From Candidatus Methanoperedens sp. (GTDB lineage Archaea; Halobacteriota; Methanosarcinia; Methanosarcinales; Methanoperedenaceae), in the NCBI GenBank assembly GCA_012026835.1, contig VEPN01000005.1:1-64000 (forward strand): a stretch of DNA of 64,000 nucleotides, written 5' to 3'. Positions 35,269 to 43,597 of the stretch are shown here, piece by piece. Made by a program: the position numbers and the translations under genes. Within the stretch, counting starts at the first letter, position 1. Every line of letters starts with the position of its first letter. A model generated the notes under the pieces. It was given only the letters and a program-made list of their open reading frames with translations. It was not told the DNA's origin and searched no databases.

Positions 35269-35449
35269 TATGAGTTTTCAGGATAGTTGATAATATATAT
35301 TTTTTCCCAAGACTCTATATATTCTATATAAAATCAGTATTACACGTCGCTTGAATATAATGAAAACAATGTTTTGAGGCTTTAACAACAGCACTTTGAT
35401 TCTGGGCACTCAGATAGGTTAAAATATCTTCCATCCAGAATATACATTA

Positions 35450-35821
35450 ATGCCGCCCGGAAAAGTCTCAAAAGTACTTTTGTTCCTCAAGAATATGGTG
35501 TACGAGAGCACAAGCCCGATGGAGACACTTCGCTTTGCAAAATATTACCGCAAGAAAGGACTGGACGTGGTGGTCGTCTTATGGGGCCCGATGGGGGTCA
35601 TCCTTGCAAAAAAAGGGAAGCACGGCACTCCTCCCTATGATGAGCGCGTCAGGGAATGTATAGACCTGGGTGTCAGGTTCAAATGCTGTGAGCTGGCCTC
35701 ATCCATGATAGGTTTTGAGTGCGATGAGCTTATAGAAGGCGTTGAGATGATACACTCGTTCGAGGTGGCAGACCTGATGCTCCAGTACTGCGAGGAAGGA
35801 CAGCTTGTGATCACCCTCTGA
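35450..35821 (+). CDS. DsrE/DsrF-like sulfur-relay family protein
   Basis: A 123-residue alpha/beta protein of the DsrE/F family (predicted peroxiredoxin-like). It shows KVLLFLKNMVYESTSPMETL, then LDVVVVLWGPMGVILAKKG, and a cysteine pair FKCCELAS near residues 83-90. Family members carry sulfur as persulfide in tRNA thiolation or sulfur metabolism. The cysteine position agrees with the active-site Cys of many members. It lies 36 bases before hmgA but the functional link is unclear. Confidence 0.75.
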   Translation: MPPGKVSKVLLFLKNMVYESTSPMETLRFAKYYRKKGLDVVVVLWGPMGVILAKKGKHGTPPYDERVRECIDLGVRFKCCELASSMIGFECDELIEGVEMIHSFEVADLMLQYCEEGQLVITL

Positions 35822-35857
35822 TATCTTTTTAACCATTGGAATTAATTACGCTTCCCT

Positions 35858-37072
35858 ATGGACAGGAAACTCCTTGAAAAAATCAAAACCGGTGAGCTGG
35901 GTTTTCACGGGATTGACGGGATGCTCGGCATCGGCAAGGCCGTCGAACTCAGGCGTTCTGCGGTTTCAGAGATGACGGGAACAAAACTCGATCACATAAG
36001 TAAATTTTCACTTGATGTCGAAACAGTTACAAAACGCAATATAGAGAATATGATCGGGGCTGTGCAGATACCCCTTGGGGTCGCAGGACCGCTCAGGGTT
36101 AATGGCGAATATGCCGGCGGCAATTACTGCATCCCGCTTGCCACTACAGAAGGCGCGCTCGTTGCAAGCGTGGACAGGGGATGCTCTGTCATCACCGCAT
36201 GCGGGGGGGCAAATGTCAGGATTTTCAGGGATGAAATGACGCGGGCCCCGGTCTTTCGGGCAAAAGATGTCATCGGCGCAAAAAGCCTTGTTGACTGGGT
36301 GAGTGAGCCTGCAAATTTCCTGCGCCTTAAAGAGAAAGCTGAGGAGACCACGAATTTTGGCACTTTGCTCAGGATCGAACCTTTTGTTGCAGGAAAGAGC
36401 GTGTTCCTGCGTTTTTCATATGATACCGGGGATGCGATGGGTATGAACATGGTCACTATCGCCACAGATGTAGCTATCGATATTATTCTTTCGGAAAATG
36501 ATGTCGAACTTGTCGCCCTGTCAGGCAATATGTGCACTGACAAGAAACCCGCTGGCATCAATGCCGTAAACGGCAGGGGGAAATCAGTAACATCCGATGT
36601 GATCATCAAAAAGGAAATTATTGTTGAAAAACTAAAAACCACAGCAGAAAAGATGATAGAGGTGAATTACAGGAAAAATCTTATCGGTTCTGCGCGCGCA
36701 GCATCACTCGGGTTCAATGCCCATGTGGCGAATGTGGCTGCGGCGATGTTCATTGCATGCGGGCAGGATGCAGCCCATGCAGTGGAGGCAAGCAACGCCA
36801 TGACAACGATGGAGCCTGCCGGGAATGGTATTTATTGTTCTGTAACCCTGCCTTCGCTTGCCGTAGGCACAGTAGGCGGGGGAACACGTGGAGCTACCCA
36901 GCAGGAATGTCTGGGTATGCTGGGTGTAGCAGGGTCTGGCAATCCACCTGGTACAAACTCAAGGAAACTTGCCGAGATAATAGCCGCTGCCGTACTTGCT
37001 GGTGAGATCTCGCTTATCGGGGCACTGGCAGCCAGGCACCTGGCAAAAGCCCATGCAGAACTGGGTAGATGA
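35858..37072 (+). CDS. hmgA: Hydroxymethylglutaryl-CoA reductase (NADPH)
   Basis: A class I HMG-CoA reductase of 404 residues. Typical blocks are IGAVQIPLGVAGPLRVNG (about residues 67-84), ATTEGALVASVDRGC (about 93-107, with the catalytic Glu), TDKKPAGINAVNGRGKSV (catalytic Lys), and the C-terminal GTVGGGTR and HLAKAHAELGR with the catalytic His. It makes mevalonate for archaeal isoprenoid lipids and quinone tails. The modified mevalonate pathway is also represented by the phosphomevalonate dehydratase subunit at 49.1 kb. Confidence 0.97.
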   Translation: MDRKLLEKIKTGELGFHGIDGMLGIGKAVELRRSAVSEMTGTKLDHISKFSLDVETVTKRNIENMIGAVQIPLGVAGPLRVNGEYAGGNYCIPLATTEGALVASVDRGCSVITACGGANVRIFRDEMTRAPVFRAKDVIGAKSLVDWVSEPANFLRLKEKAEETTNFGTLLRIEPFVAGKSVFLRFSYDTGDAMGMNMVTIATDVAIDIILSENDVELVALSGNMCTDKKPAGINAVNGRGKSVTSDVIIKKEIIVEKLKTTAEKMIEVNYRKNLIGSARAASLGFNAHVANVAAAMFIACGQDAAHAVEASNAMTTMEPAGNGIYCSVTLPSLAVGTVGGGTRGATQQECLGMLGVAGSGNPPGTNSRKLAEIIAAAVLAGEISLIGALAARHLAKAHAELGR

Positions 37073-37081
37073 TGCTGTTTC

Positions 37082-37789
37082 TTATTTTCTTTCGCCTCTG
37101 ATCGTTATCACTGTCTGCCTTATTGGAAGGACCTTGCCTGCTCTTTGTACAGCCCCTTCAACGATCCTTTGCAACCCGAAGCAGCATGGCACTTCCATGT
37201 TGACAAGAGTAATGCTTTTGATGTTGTTTTCCTTTAGGATTTCTGTGAGTTTATCTATGTAGAACTCGGCATCATCCAGTTTCGGACAGCCTATAATCAA
37301 TGATTTCCCTGCAAGGAAATCAGAATGGAAATCCGGGTAGGCAAAAGGGACACAGTCTGCTGCCACAAGCAGTTCGGCGTCCTTGAAATAAGGTGCCTGT
37401 GGAGAAACGAGCATGAGCTGCACAGGCCACTGGCTCAGTTCAGAGCCCTGCCGCGCAGAAGGTTTTCCGGCAGTTTTCTTCTCCCCTCTATAATCCACCG
37501 CCATGCTCCCGGGGCATGCATGAGGTATTGAGTGCTGTTTTGCAGGCTTCTTTATATTGAGATGTTCTTTTACGGCTTCCTCGTCAAAATCCGGGGCATC
37601 TCTTTCGATTATCGTTATGGCGTCCTGCGGACAGTGCCCGAGGCATGCCCCAAGGCCATCGCAGAACCTGTCATCTGCAAGTTTTGCCTTCCCGTTTATG
37701 ATCCTTATCGCGCCTTCGGCGCAGTTCGGTATGCATAGGCCGCATCCGTTACATTTCTCATCGTCTATCGACACTATCTTTCTTTTCAT
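37082..37789 (-). CDS. 4Fe-4S ferredoxin-domain protein with C-terminal iron-sulfur-like domain
   Basis: A 235-residue protein. It begins with two 4Fe-4S motifs, CNGCGLCIPNC (about residues 14-24) and CDGLGACLGHC (about 43-53). The C-terminal part (about 120-235) contains AADCVPFAYPDFH, IIGCPKLDD and VNMEVPCCFGLQ, cysteines that could bind another cluster. Similar proteins are widespread in anaerobes as electron carriers of unknown partner. It is divergent from an Lrp-like gene with a cysteine-rich tail, which may regulate it. A gap of 123 AT-rich bases between them would hold both promoters. Confidence 0.75.
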   Translation of the reverse strand: MKRKIVSIDDEKCNGCGLCIPNCAEGAIRIINGKAKLADDRFCDGLGACLGHCPQDAITIIERDAPDFDEEAVKEHLNIKKPAKQHSIPHACPGSMAVDYRGEKKTAGKPSARQGSELSQWPVQLMLVSPQAPYFKDAELLVAADCVPFAYPDFHSDFLAGKSLIIGCPKLDDAEFYIDKLTEILKENNIKSITLVNMEVPCCFGLQRIVEGAVQRAGKVLPIRQTVITIRGERK

Positions 37790-37912
37790 GATACATCACT
37801 GTTATATTGATTTTATATTTTATAAGCCTATTGGTTGTATATTATAAGTTATATAAGTTAATGCCTTTGAGTTATAGGTTAATTATTTATATATATGTGA
37901 GAATCAGGTAAT

Positions 37913-38491
37913 ATGCGAGAATTTCTTGACCTTGATAAAAGAGACAGGGAACTTCTATCCCTGCTTGAGCAGAACCCTGAAATATCCCAGAGCGACATGG
38001 CTGAAAAGCTAAAAATATCACAGCCTTCCGTCAGCGCCAGGATACATAAACTCAAACAAAAAGGAGCGCTTGCCCATGTCGTGGGAATGAACCTTAAAAA
38101 AGTCAATCTTTATATGGCAAAGGTCGATGCAATAGCAAGCAATACCTCATCGGTCCTTGATATATTCAAGGATTGCCCCTATTTCCTGAACGGTCTTATC
38201 GTTTCAGGAAGGCACAACCTCTGCCTCTTTTTCATCGGGGAGGATATCGCAACCCTTGAAGCCATCGTGGACGGGCACCTGCGGAACAATCCTCTTGTCA
38301 AAAGTGCAGAGGTTAGTATAGTGATAACGCCTATGAAAGACCTGATAATGCCTTTGAGGATGAACTTTAATAACAGCAACCTGCCGCCGTGCGGCAACGG
38401 GTGCAACTGCAAGGACTGCCATCACCACATATCGAACAGGTGTCTTGGATGTCCGGTGACGGATAGTTATAACGGGAAGATATGGAAGTGA
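37913..38491 (+). CDS. Lrp/AsnC regulator with cysteine-rich C-terminal tail
   Basis: A 192-residue protein. The N-terminal AsnC-type helix-turn-helix (LLSLLEQNPEISQSDMAEKL and ISQPSVSARIHKLK, about residues 13-50) is followed by a ligand-type alpha/beta domain (about 60-145). The last 35 residues add an unusual cluster of six cysteines (160, 164, 166, 169, 177, 180) with three histidines (170-172), ending in CLGCP. This could bind Fe-S or zinc and act as a redox or metal sensor. The divergent ferredoxin gene is the obvious target. A TATTTATATATATG promoter precedes the gene. Confidence 0.8.
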   Translation: MREFLDLDKRDRELLSLLEQNPEISQSDMAEKLKISQPSVSARIHKLKQKGALAHVVGMNLKKVNLYMAKVDAIASNTSSVLDIFKDCPYFLNGLIVSGRHNLCLFFIGEDIATLEAIVDGHLRNNPLVKSAEVSIVITPMKDLIMPLRMNFNNSNLPPCGNGCNCKDCHHHISNRCLGCPVTDSYNGKIWK

Positions 38492-38571
38492 TTACGTTAA
38501 ATTCCACCAAACACTGATTAAGAGTCCGTGGAATCATAACCTTTATCCGTTACAAAACTAATCCGCCGTTC

Positions 38572-39030
38572 ATGCTCACAGTAATGGAGCTTTACCAGCT
38601 TCTGCCAAAAACCAACTGCAAGAAATGCGGGGAATCCACATGCATGGCATTTGCGGTCGCACTGTTATCAAGAAAAAGGAAAGTCCCGGAATGTACGCCT
38701 CTACTTGAGGAAAATTTTAAAAAACAGAGGGAGAAACTGGAAGCCCTTCTTTTGCCAACAGCAGGCGCGGAGGAAACCGGGCTGATTGTACATACCGAAT
38801 TGTGTACAGGCTGCGGCAACTGCGTGGTCGCCTGCCCGGTGGATGTGGCGAACGACCCGAAAGGGGCAGCCATAGGGCGTGCTCCTTCTAACGATAAAGT
38901 AATCTTCAAAGTAGTGGAAGGAAAAGTAGTGGCTTCAAACATCAAGGAATGCAGGCGCTTCGGGAAGAGCAAGGTTCTGTGCTACGCCTGTATCGACCCC
39001 TGCCCCACAGGTGCTATCGAATTCGTATAG
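38572..39030 (+). CDS. Iron-sulfur protein of a formylmethanofuran dehydrogenase operon
   Basis: A 152-residue protein with three cluster sites. The N-terminal region TNCKKCGESTCMAFAVAL, with a fourth Cys in PECTPL, matches the 4Fe-4S domain found in CODH/ACS and similar proteins. Then comes CTGCGNCVVACPVD (about residues 79-92) and a last cluster with CRRFGKSKVLCYACIDPCP. It lies ten bases before fwdB, so it probably delivers electrons to or from that enzyme, in the manner of FwdF/FwdG. It is not a close match to a single named Fwd subunit. Confidence 0.75.
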   Translation: MLTVMELYQLLPKTNCKKCGESTCMAFAVALLSRKRKVPECTPLLEENFKKQREKLEALLLPTAGAEETGLIVHTELCTGCGNCVVACPVDVANDPKGAAIGRAPSNDKVIFKVVEGKVVASNIKECRRFGKSKVLCYACIDPCPTGAIEFV

Positions 39031-39040
39031 GTGATAAATT

Positions 39041-40252
39041 ATGGTTACATGCACCGGATGTGCACTGCTATGCGACGATATTGAGATCGTTGTTGAGAAC
39101 GGCAGGATAAAAGAAATACGGAACGCATGCAGACGCGGTACTTCAAGGATGAAGGGCTGTGTTAACAGGTTAATACCGTCCATATACCAAAAACCATCCG
39201 ACATCGACAGCGCAATCAGGAAGGCGGCTGAAATATTAAAAAGTGCAAAGTCGCCCATGCTGTTTGGCTTTAGCAACTCGACATGCGAGGCCCAGGTAAG
39301 AGGCATAGGTCTTGCCAGGAAATTGAACGCCATGATTGACGATACATCTTCTTTCTGCCAGGGGATGCTGATCGAGAAGGTTCTCCAGAAAAAGTTCAGG
39401 ACGTGTTCACTTGAAGATGCCAGGAACAGGGCAGACGTACTTATATACTGGGGTTCGGACGCACAGGACTCCCAGCCGCGACATCTATCGCGTTTCTCGT
39501 ATTTCCCGCGCGGAGAATCAAGACAGCGCGGATATGAGGAAGACAGAATCGCCATTGCCATAGATGTGAGGGAGTCAAATACTGCGAAGATATGCAAAGG
39601 CCATTTCTACAGGATACCGCTAAAAGGCGACAGGGAATTCATACTTGCCCTTATCGATGCGCTTTCAGGGAAAGTGCCTTCCTATGATACCAAAAAAATA
39701 CTGGAACTTGCAGGCATATTGAAAAAAGCCGAATTCGGGATGGTCTTTGCAGGCATAGGGCTAACGTATTCGATAAAAGAGGATACCGGTGTCCTCCTGA
39801 CCCTGGGAGATTTACTCCCTAATTTCCATATCATGCCAATGGTCGGCCATTATAACATGCGCGGGTTCAATGAGAGCTTATTCAGGGAGACGGGCTTTGT
39901 GAACAGGGTAAAATTTAACGGAAATGTAATCCACGAAGATAAATATTCCATTCTGGAGATTTTAAAAGAAAAACGGACAGATGCGCTTCTTGTTATAGGT
40001 GCAGACCCGCTCTTGAGCCTTCCCGGTACTGTGGTAAAGCACCTTTCTGCTATACCTGTTATCTGCATTGATCCATGCACTACCCTGACATCAAAAATAG
40101 CGGCTGTGACCATCCCATGTGCGGTGTCGGGAGTAGAATCGGATGGCACTGCCGTAAGGATGGATGGGGAAGTTATAAAACTATCAAAGGTCGTGGAAAA
40201 TAATTACGCAAGCGATGAAATAATCCTTAATAGATTGATGGAGGCGGTCTGA
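39041..40252 (+). CDS. fwdB: Formylmethanofuran dehydrogenase subunit B (divergent)
   Basis: A 403-residue molybdopterin/tungstopterin enzyme of the FwdB/FmdB type. Cys4, Cys7, Cys11 and Cys40 form the N-terminal 4Fe-4S site. The metal ligand is Cys106 in DTSSFCQGM; the residue after it is Gln, where most FwdB proteins have His. The C-terminal VIGADPLLSLPG and VESDGTAVRMDGE segments are typical. The enzyme interconverts CO2 and formylmethanofuran, the last step of reverse methanogenesis. FwdA and FwdC are not in the window. Its stop overlaps the fwdD start. Confidence 0.85.
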   Translation: MVTCTGCALLCDDIEIVVENGRIKEIRNACRRGTSRMKGCVNRLIPSIYQKPSDIDSAIRKAAEILKSAKSPMLFGFSNSTCEAQVRGIGLARKLNAMIDDTSSFCQGMLIEKVLQKKFRTCSLEDARNRADVLIYWGSDAQDSQPRHLSRFSYFPRGESRQRGYEEDRIAIAIDVRESNTAKICKGHFYRIPLKGDREFILALIDALSGKVPSYDTKKILELAGILKKAEFGMVFAGIGLTYSIKEDTGVLLTLGDLLPNFHIMPMVGHYNMRGFNESLFRETGFVNRVKFNGNVIHEDKYSILEILKEKRTDALLVIGADPLLSLPGTVVKHLSAIPVICIDPCTTLTSKIAAVTIPCAVSGVESDGTAVRMDGEVIKLSKVVENNYASDEIILNRLMEAV

Positions 40253-40671
40253 TGGGAATGGATCTTGGCAGGTTTATAAAAAGTCCTGATTTTGAAATCA
40301 GAATCACAACGTACAGGGACATTTTCCAGGTGGAAGCGCTTGAGCATGACAGGTTCGGGGAGGAATACAAGAAGCTTTCAGCAGCTATCACGATGAGTAA
40401 AAGTGACCTGGGGAAAATGGGATTAAAATCCGGGGACAGGGTAAGGCTGACCAGCAATTCAGGCAGCGTCGTGGTGGAAGTAAAGGAGAGCAAAAGAGAT
40501 GAGCCAGGGGGAATCGCCTTTATGGTGAATAGCCCCTGGTCAAATGCCATTATATCGGGTGAAACAGGGGGAAAAGGAATACCTGAATTCAAGAATATAG
40601 CTGCAAAAATATCCCTCGCAAAAGAAGAGATTACCCCGCTTGAAAAGTTAGTGCCAGGGATGCAAGCGTAA
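40252..40671 (+). CDS. fwdD: Formylmethanofuran dehydrogenase subunit D
   Basis: A 139-residue molybdopterin dinucleotide-binding domain protein. It contains SKSDLGKMGLKSGDRVRLTSN and a later FMVNSPWSNAIISGE segment, which fit the FwdD/FmdD barrel that covers the cofactor in FwdB. Its ATG overlaps the fwdB stop (TGATG-type), so equal synthesis is expected. With the upstream iron-sulfur protein and FwdB it makes a three-gene unit; the other subunits (A, C, F, G) must be encoded elsewhere. Confidence 0.85.
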   Translation: MGMDLGRFIKSPDFEIRITTYRDIFQVEALEHDRFGEEYKKLSAAITMSKSDLGKMGLKSGDRVRLTSNSGSVVVEVKESKRDEPGGIAFMVNSPWSNAIISGETGGKGIPEFKNIAAKISLAKEEITPLEKLVPGMQA

Positions 40672-40711
40672 AAATTATTAGTAATAGTTGTGTTATGGCT
40701 GGTGTGATCTT

Positions 40712-41737
40712 ATGATAGCCAAAAAAATGATCTTTTTTTCCCTGGCAATGCTGCTGGCCATATATCCGGCATCAGCAGGCGAAGTAACCCTTAACAGATG
40801 GGCACTTAACGTTATAATTCATGATAATGGAACTGTTGAAGAAATAATACAAACTGAGATCGAAAATGGCGGCTCTTCCCCGCTTGATGGTTTTTCGTTT
40901 GTGGTCCCGCCGTCAAAAATAACAGAGCCGGTAATTTCGACATTCTCTCCGAACGGGCAGAAGGTTCAACTGCAACCAGTCACAGGAGGGACAAAGGTAA
41001 CTATTAATTTCAATTCAAAGCTTGAAACCGGAAAAAAATGGGATGGGCGCATCGAATTTAATGCAGATAACTGGGCAGAAAAAGTGGGGCAGGATTACTC
41101 CATTAATATTCCTGTTGAAGCGCCGCAGGCCATCATCTCAGGAAAAGATACAAGGATATCTATTCCTGCCGAGCCTGAAATCAGGAGCCAGGTATTCCTC
41201 CCGAAATCGGTGAATCCAACCTTCGTTGAACCGTCAATTGACCCGGCAACTAAAAAACCTGCCTACAAGAAATTGTTACAGTATAATAAATTCACAGGGG
41301 CAGACACAGGGGCAGACCTTATAGTGCTTACGTGGTTCAAATTGAACATCGGGGATGTGATGAGCATAAAAGCTTCTTATTCAGATGAACTGAACAGGAT
41401 AGTTGAAGCAAATGGAAGATTCAAGAGGCTATCAGACAGCATTAAAACTGAGAAGACAAAAGGAAAGGACGTATCAGCTGCTGAGGCACATCTTTCAAAT
41501 GCAAAGGATTACAATAACCAGGCACTTGATGAATTCTGGGGAAAAAAAGACGCTACTGCTTCGCTGGATTCTGCAAACAATGAAATGAATCAGGCGGAAA
41601 AAAGCCTTCAGGCCTCTGATAGAACTGCCACCGGACAGACGACAAAAACGCCTGAAAGCCAAAAAACCCCTGCATCAGGGGCATTACCGGTTATCGGGAT
41701 ATTGCTCTTCATAACACTTTTAAGAAGGAAAAAATGA
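40712..41737 (+). CDS. Secreted protein with C-terminal membrane anchor
   Basis: A 341-residue protein with a signal peptide (KKMIFFSLAMLLAIYPASAG) and a C-terminal hydrophobic helix (PVIGILLFITLL) before RRKK. The outer part is beta-rich up to about residue 230, followed by a coiled-coil stretch (about 235-300, IVEANGRFKRLSDSIKTEK and alternating A/D residues) and a threonine/proline linker. The ATG at 40712 is chosen because a GGTGTGAT site and the signal peptide fit it; an in-frame TTG lies upstream. I do not recognise a named family. It is 40 bases after fwdD but is probably unrelated in function. Confidence 0.65.
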   Translation: MIAKKMIFFSLAMLLAIYPASAGEVTLNRWALNVIIHDNGTVEEIIQTEIENGGSSPLDGFSFVVPPSKITEPVISTFSPNGQKVQLQPVTGGTKVTINFNSKLETGKKWDGRIEFNADNWAEKVGQDYSINIPVEAPQAIISGKDTRISIPAEPEIRSQVFLPKSVNPTFVEPSIDPATKKPAYKKLLQYNKFTGADTGADLIVLTWFKLNIGDVMSIKASYSDELNRIVEANGRFKRLSDSIKTEKTKGKDVSAAEAHLSNAKDYNNQALDEFWGKKDATASLDSANNEMNQAEKSLQASDRTATGQTTKTPESQKTPASGALPVIGILLFITLLRRKK

Positions 41738-41820
41738 ACTATAATTGATGTTCAATTATTATTTATGATACTGTTTCGCAATGTTTAAATAGAGTCATCA
41801 TCATCATAGCATTCAACAAG

Positions 41821-41859
41821 GGGACAACTGCAATATAACATACTGTAGTGTCCCTTTTT
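41821..41859 (+). promoter_or_regulatory. Stem-loop with T-run in the leader of the DUF5371-like gene
   Basis: GGGACA (41821-41826) pairs with TGTCCC (41849-41854), extended inward by CTGCA with TGTAG (one G-U pair), around an AT-rich loop. TTTTT follows at once, then AAGGAG at about 41863 and the ATG at 41876. It could be an attenuator-like terminator, a 5' stability element or a regulator's RNA site. Confidence 0.55.
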
Positions 41860-41875
41860 GATAAGGAGTAAAAAT

Positions 41876-42085
41876 ATGGCAAAAATAATGCATGCACAGA
41901 CGGTTCTTACAATGGAAGATATTGAAGCTTTGAAACAGAAGACCGGGGAGAGCAGCACCAAAGATGCTCTTGCCAAGGCGGTCACGCATTTTCTTGAATG
42001 CGAATATACGCAGGTCGAGGATATGTGGGCTAAGAAACTTGAGAAGGTAGTAAAGCGCAAGAGGAAAGAAGAAGAGGAAATTTAA
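41876..42085 (+). CDS. Small helical protein, DUF5371-like
   Basis: A 69-residue protein. The core, TMEDIEALKQKTGESSTKDA then LAKAVTHFLEC, followed by a lysine/glutamate-rich tail (KRKRKEEEEI), resembles small conserved Methanosarcinales proteins of the DUF5371 type. The function is unknown; the ribbon-helix-helix-like pattern hints at nucleic-acid binding. The ATG at 41876 is supported by AAGGAG seven bases before it, and an upstream in-frame ATG at 41858 is inside the hairpin's T-run. A stem-loop precedes it. Confidence 0.65.
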   Translation: MAKIMHAQTVLTMEDIEALKQKTGESSTKDALAKAVTHFLECEYTQVEDMWAKKLEKVVKRKRKEEEEI

Positions 42086-42120
42086 AAAACGGGTAAGGGG
42101 TTATTACATCATAGCAGCAG

Positions 42121-43176
42121 TCAAAGTCGCATTCTTCCTATTATAAAAAAATAGATCTTTGTATTGACTGCTGCATAAATCATTTCTTTTCTGACACTGT
42201 TGGCAAGCCTTACGGCGCGGGATAATTGTTGCAAGGAAAAGACGTGGTTTTTGTCTATAGCGTGGACAAGATAATCCGAATGTGATACATTTGCGCCTGT
42301 TTCAAGCTTTTTATAGACCCTGAAATGCGTACCAAATTTGAACCCTGTCTTTGGAACAAGCCCTCTGTTGCGCAACTCTTCATAAACCCTGTATTTTATC
42401 AAGAAATCTGATTCAATCCTGGAAGCAAGCCCTGAAAAACCAGCGAAATCCAGTTTTTCGCGATCCCGGTTTTCGATTTTCAGAATCCCGTTATTTAAAA
42501 GGTAGCATGATTCAACAAGCGATAGCTGCAGATGTCCCTCATCCATCAGTTTCCCGAAAAACCCGCTTTGCTTTAGAATTCCGGAGACTTCCGGGTCCCA
42601 GACCATACATCTGTCCTCAAGGAGAGTTGCCACTGATAATGAAGTGCCAAGTTCTAATTCGTATGAGCCCTTCGGGATAATTTTCCTGATTTCGTAGTAT
42701 GTGATATCGCTTTCTTCATCCACTATTGCAAGTACAAGGCGTTTCTTCAGGTTATCGATGGTATCAAGATGTCGGTTAAGGTCGGAAAGTAAAAACGGGA
42801 TTCTCTCAGAAGTCACAAGCATAAAGAACTCAGAAGGCGTCTTTCCAGGATGACCTCCCCGGGGATATATTCTGAAACCAGTTACCGAGGGCTGTATATA
42901 ATAACCCCGTTCCCTCATGTCTTTATAAACAATATAAAACAGCTCAAAATTGTTAGCAAGAGCCGAGGCTTTCAGGAAAAAACGTTTAAAATCAAGTTCT
43001 TTCCCATCAAATATAACTGCTATCTTTTCCATATAGATAAGATACGCACTCTCGGCCAGGGAAAGCTCAAGGCCATCCCCCCGCGGGCGGCCGTAGAAAC
43101 TTGTATTATGTAATTCCTCGGTTGCCTGCCTGCCAAGCGTTACTATATTTCCGGTCAATTCTCCCTGTAATAACAT
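42121..43176 (-). CDS. endA: tRNA-splicing endonuclease
   Basis: A 351-residue archaeal tRNA-intron endonuclease of the fused, two-repeat (alpha-prime 2) type. Both halves carry the N-terminal LSLAESAYLI/LSLVESCYLL pattern. The catalytic triad of the second repeat is visible: Tyr in FRVYKK, His in DYLVHAI and Lys in SVRKEMIYA. It cuts introns at the bulge-helix-bulge motif in tRNA and rRNA precursors. The ATG at 43176 follows GAGG; an in-frame TTG is 12 bases upstream. It starts just inside or after the DUF192 gene end. Confidence 0.92.
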   Translation of the reverse strand: MLLQGELTGNIVTLGRQATEELHNTSFYGRPRGDGLELSLAESAYLIYMEKIAVIFDGKELDFKRFFLKASALANNFELFYIVYKDMRERGYYIQPSVTGFRIYPRGGHPGKTPSEFFMLVTSERIPFLLSDLNRHLDTIDNLKKRLVLAIVDEESDITYYEIRKIIPKGSYELELGTSLSVATLLEDRCMVWDPEVSGILKQSGFFGKLMDEGHLQLSLVESCYLLNNGILKIENRDREKLDFAGFSGLASRIESDFLIKYRVYEELRNRGLVPKTGFKFGTHFRVYKKLETGANVSHSDYLVHAIDKNHVFSLQQLSRAVRLANSVRKEMIYAAVNTKIYFFIIGRMRL

Positions 43177-43184
43177 GTTTATCC

Positions 43185-43541
43185 TCAAAAGTCCTCGAAT
43201 TCCATCTGTCCGCCGACTGAAAGATTATGCCTCCCGATCGTTCCTGATTCCATTTCAATTACATATTTGATATTTTTCATACCCTTGAATCCTGTCCAGG
43301 GATTTAACCTGAAAAGGCCTGAAATCCTCTTTTTTTCATCTAGGAAAAGAACATCAATGGGAAAACGCATGAAAAGCATGTGAATATTAACTGGAGACGG
43401 CTTGTCCAGTACGAATATCATTGCATAGTCAGGCATGATACTTTTTCGGAACATCAAACCTGAAATTTTAGCTTTTATAGAGCGGGCAAAGTCAATGTTT
43501 TTCGCTATCTCCAAACCATTATATTTTAATACGTGAAGCAT
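43185..43541 (-). CDS. DUF192 family protein
   Basis: A 118-residue protein with the DUF192 pattern: [12 protein letters not shown] near residues 26-37, the [17 protein letters not shown] block and [16 protein letters not shown] at the end. The role of DUF192 is unknown; secreted bacterial members exist, but this one lacks a signal peptide. The longer upstream reading frame runs into the divergent promoter of aIF1, so the ATG at 43541 is preferred. It lies nine bases before endA and is likely in the same transcript. Confidence 0.8.
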   Translation of the reverse strand: MLHVLKYNGLEIAKNIDFARSIKAKISGLMFRKSIMPDYAMIFVLDKPSPVNIHMLFMRFPIDVLFLDEKKRISGLFRLNPWTGFKGMKNIKYVIEMESGTIGRHNLSVGGQMEFEDF

Positions 43542-43597
43542 TAAGAAGCTATATAACACTCTTGTGTAATATAAGAATGGAGGTATTAACCCAACAA

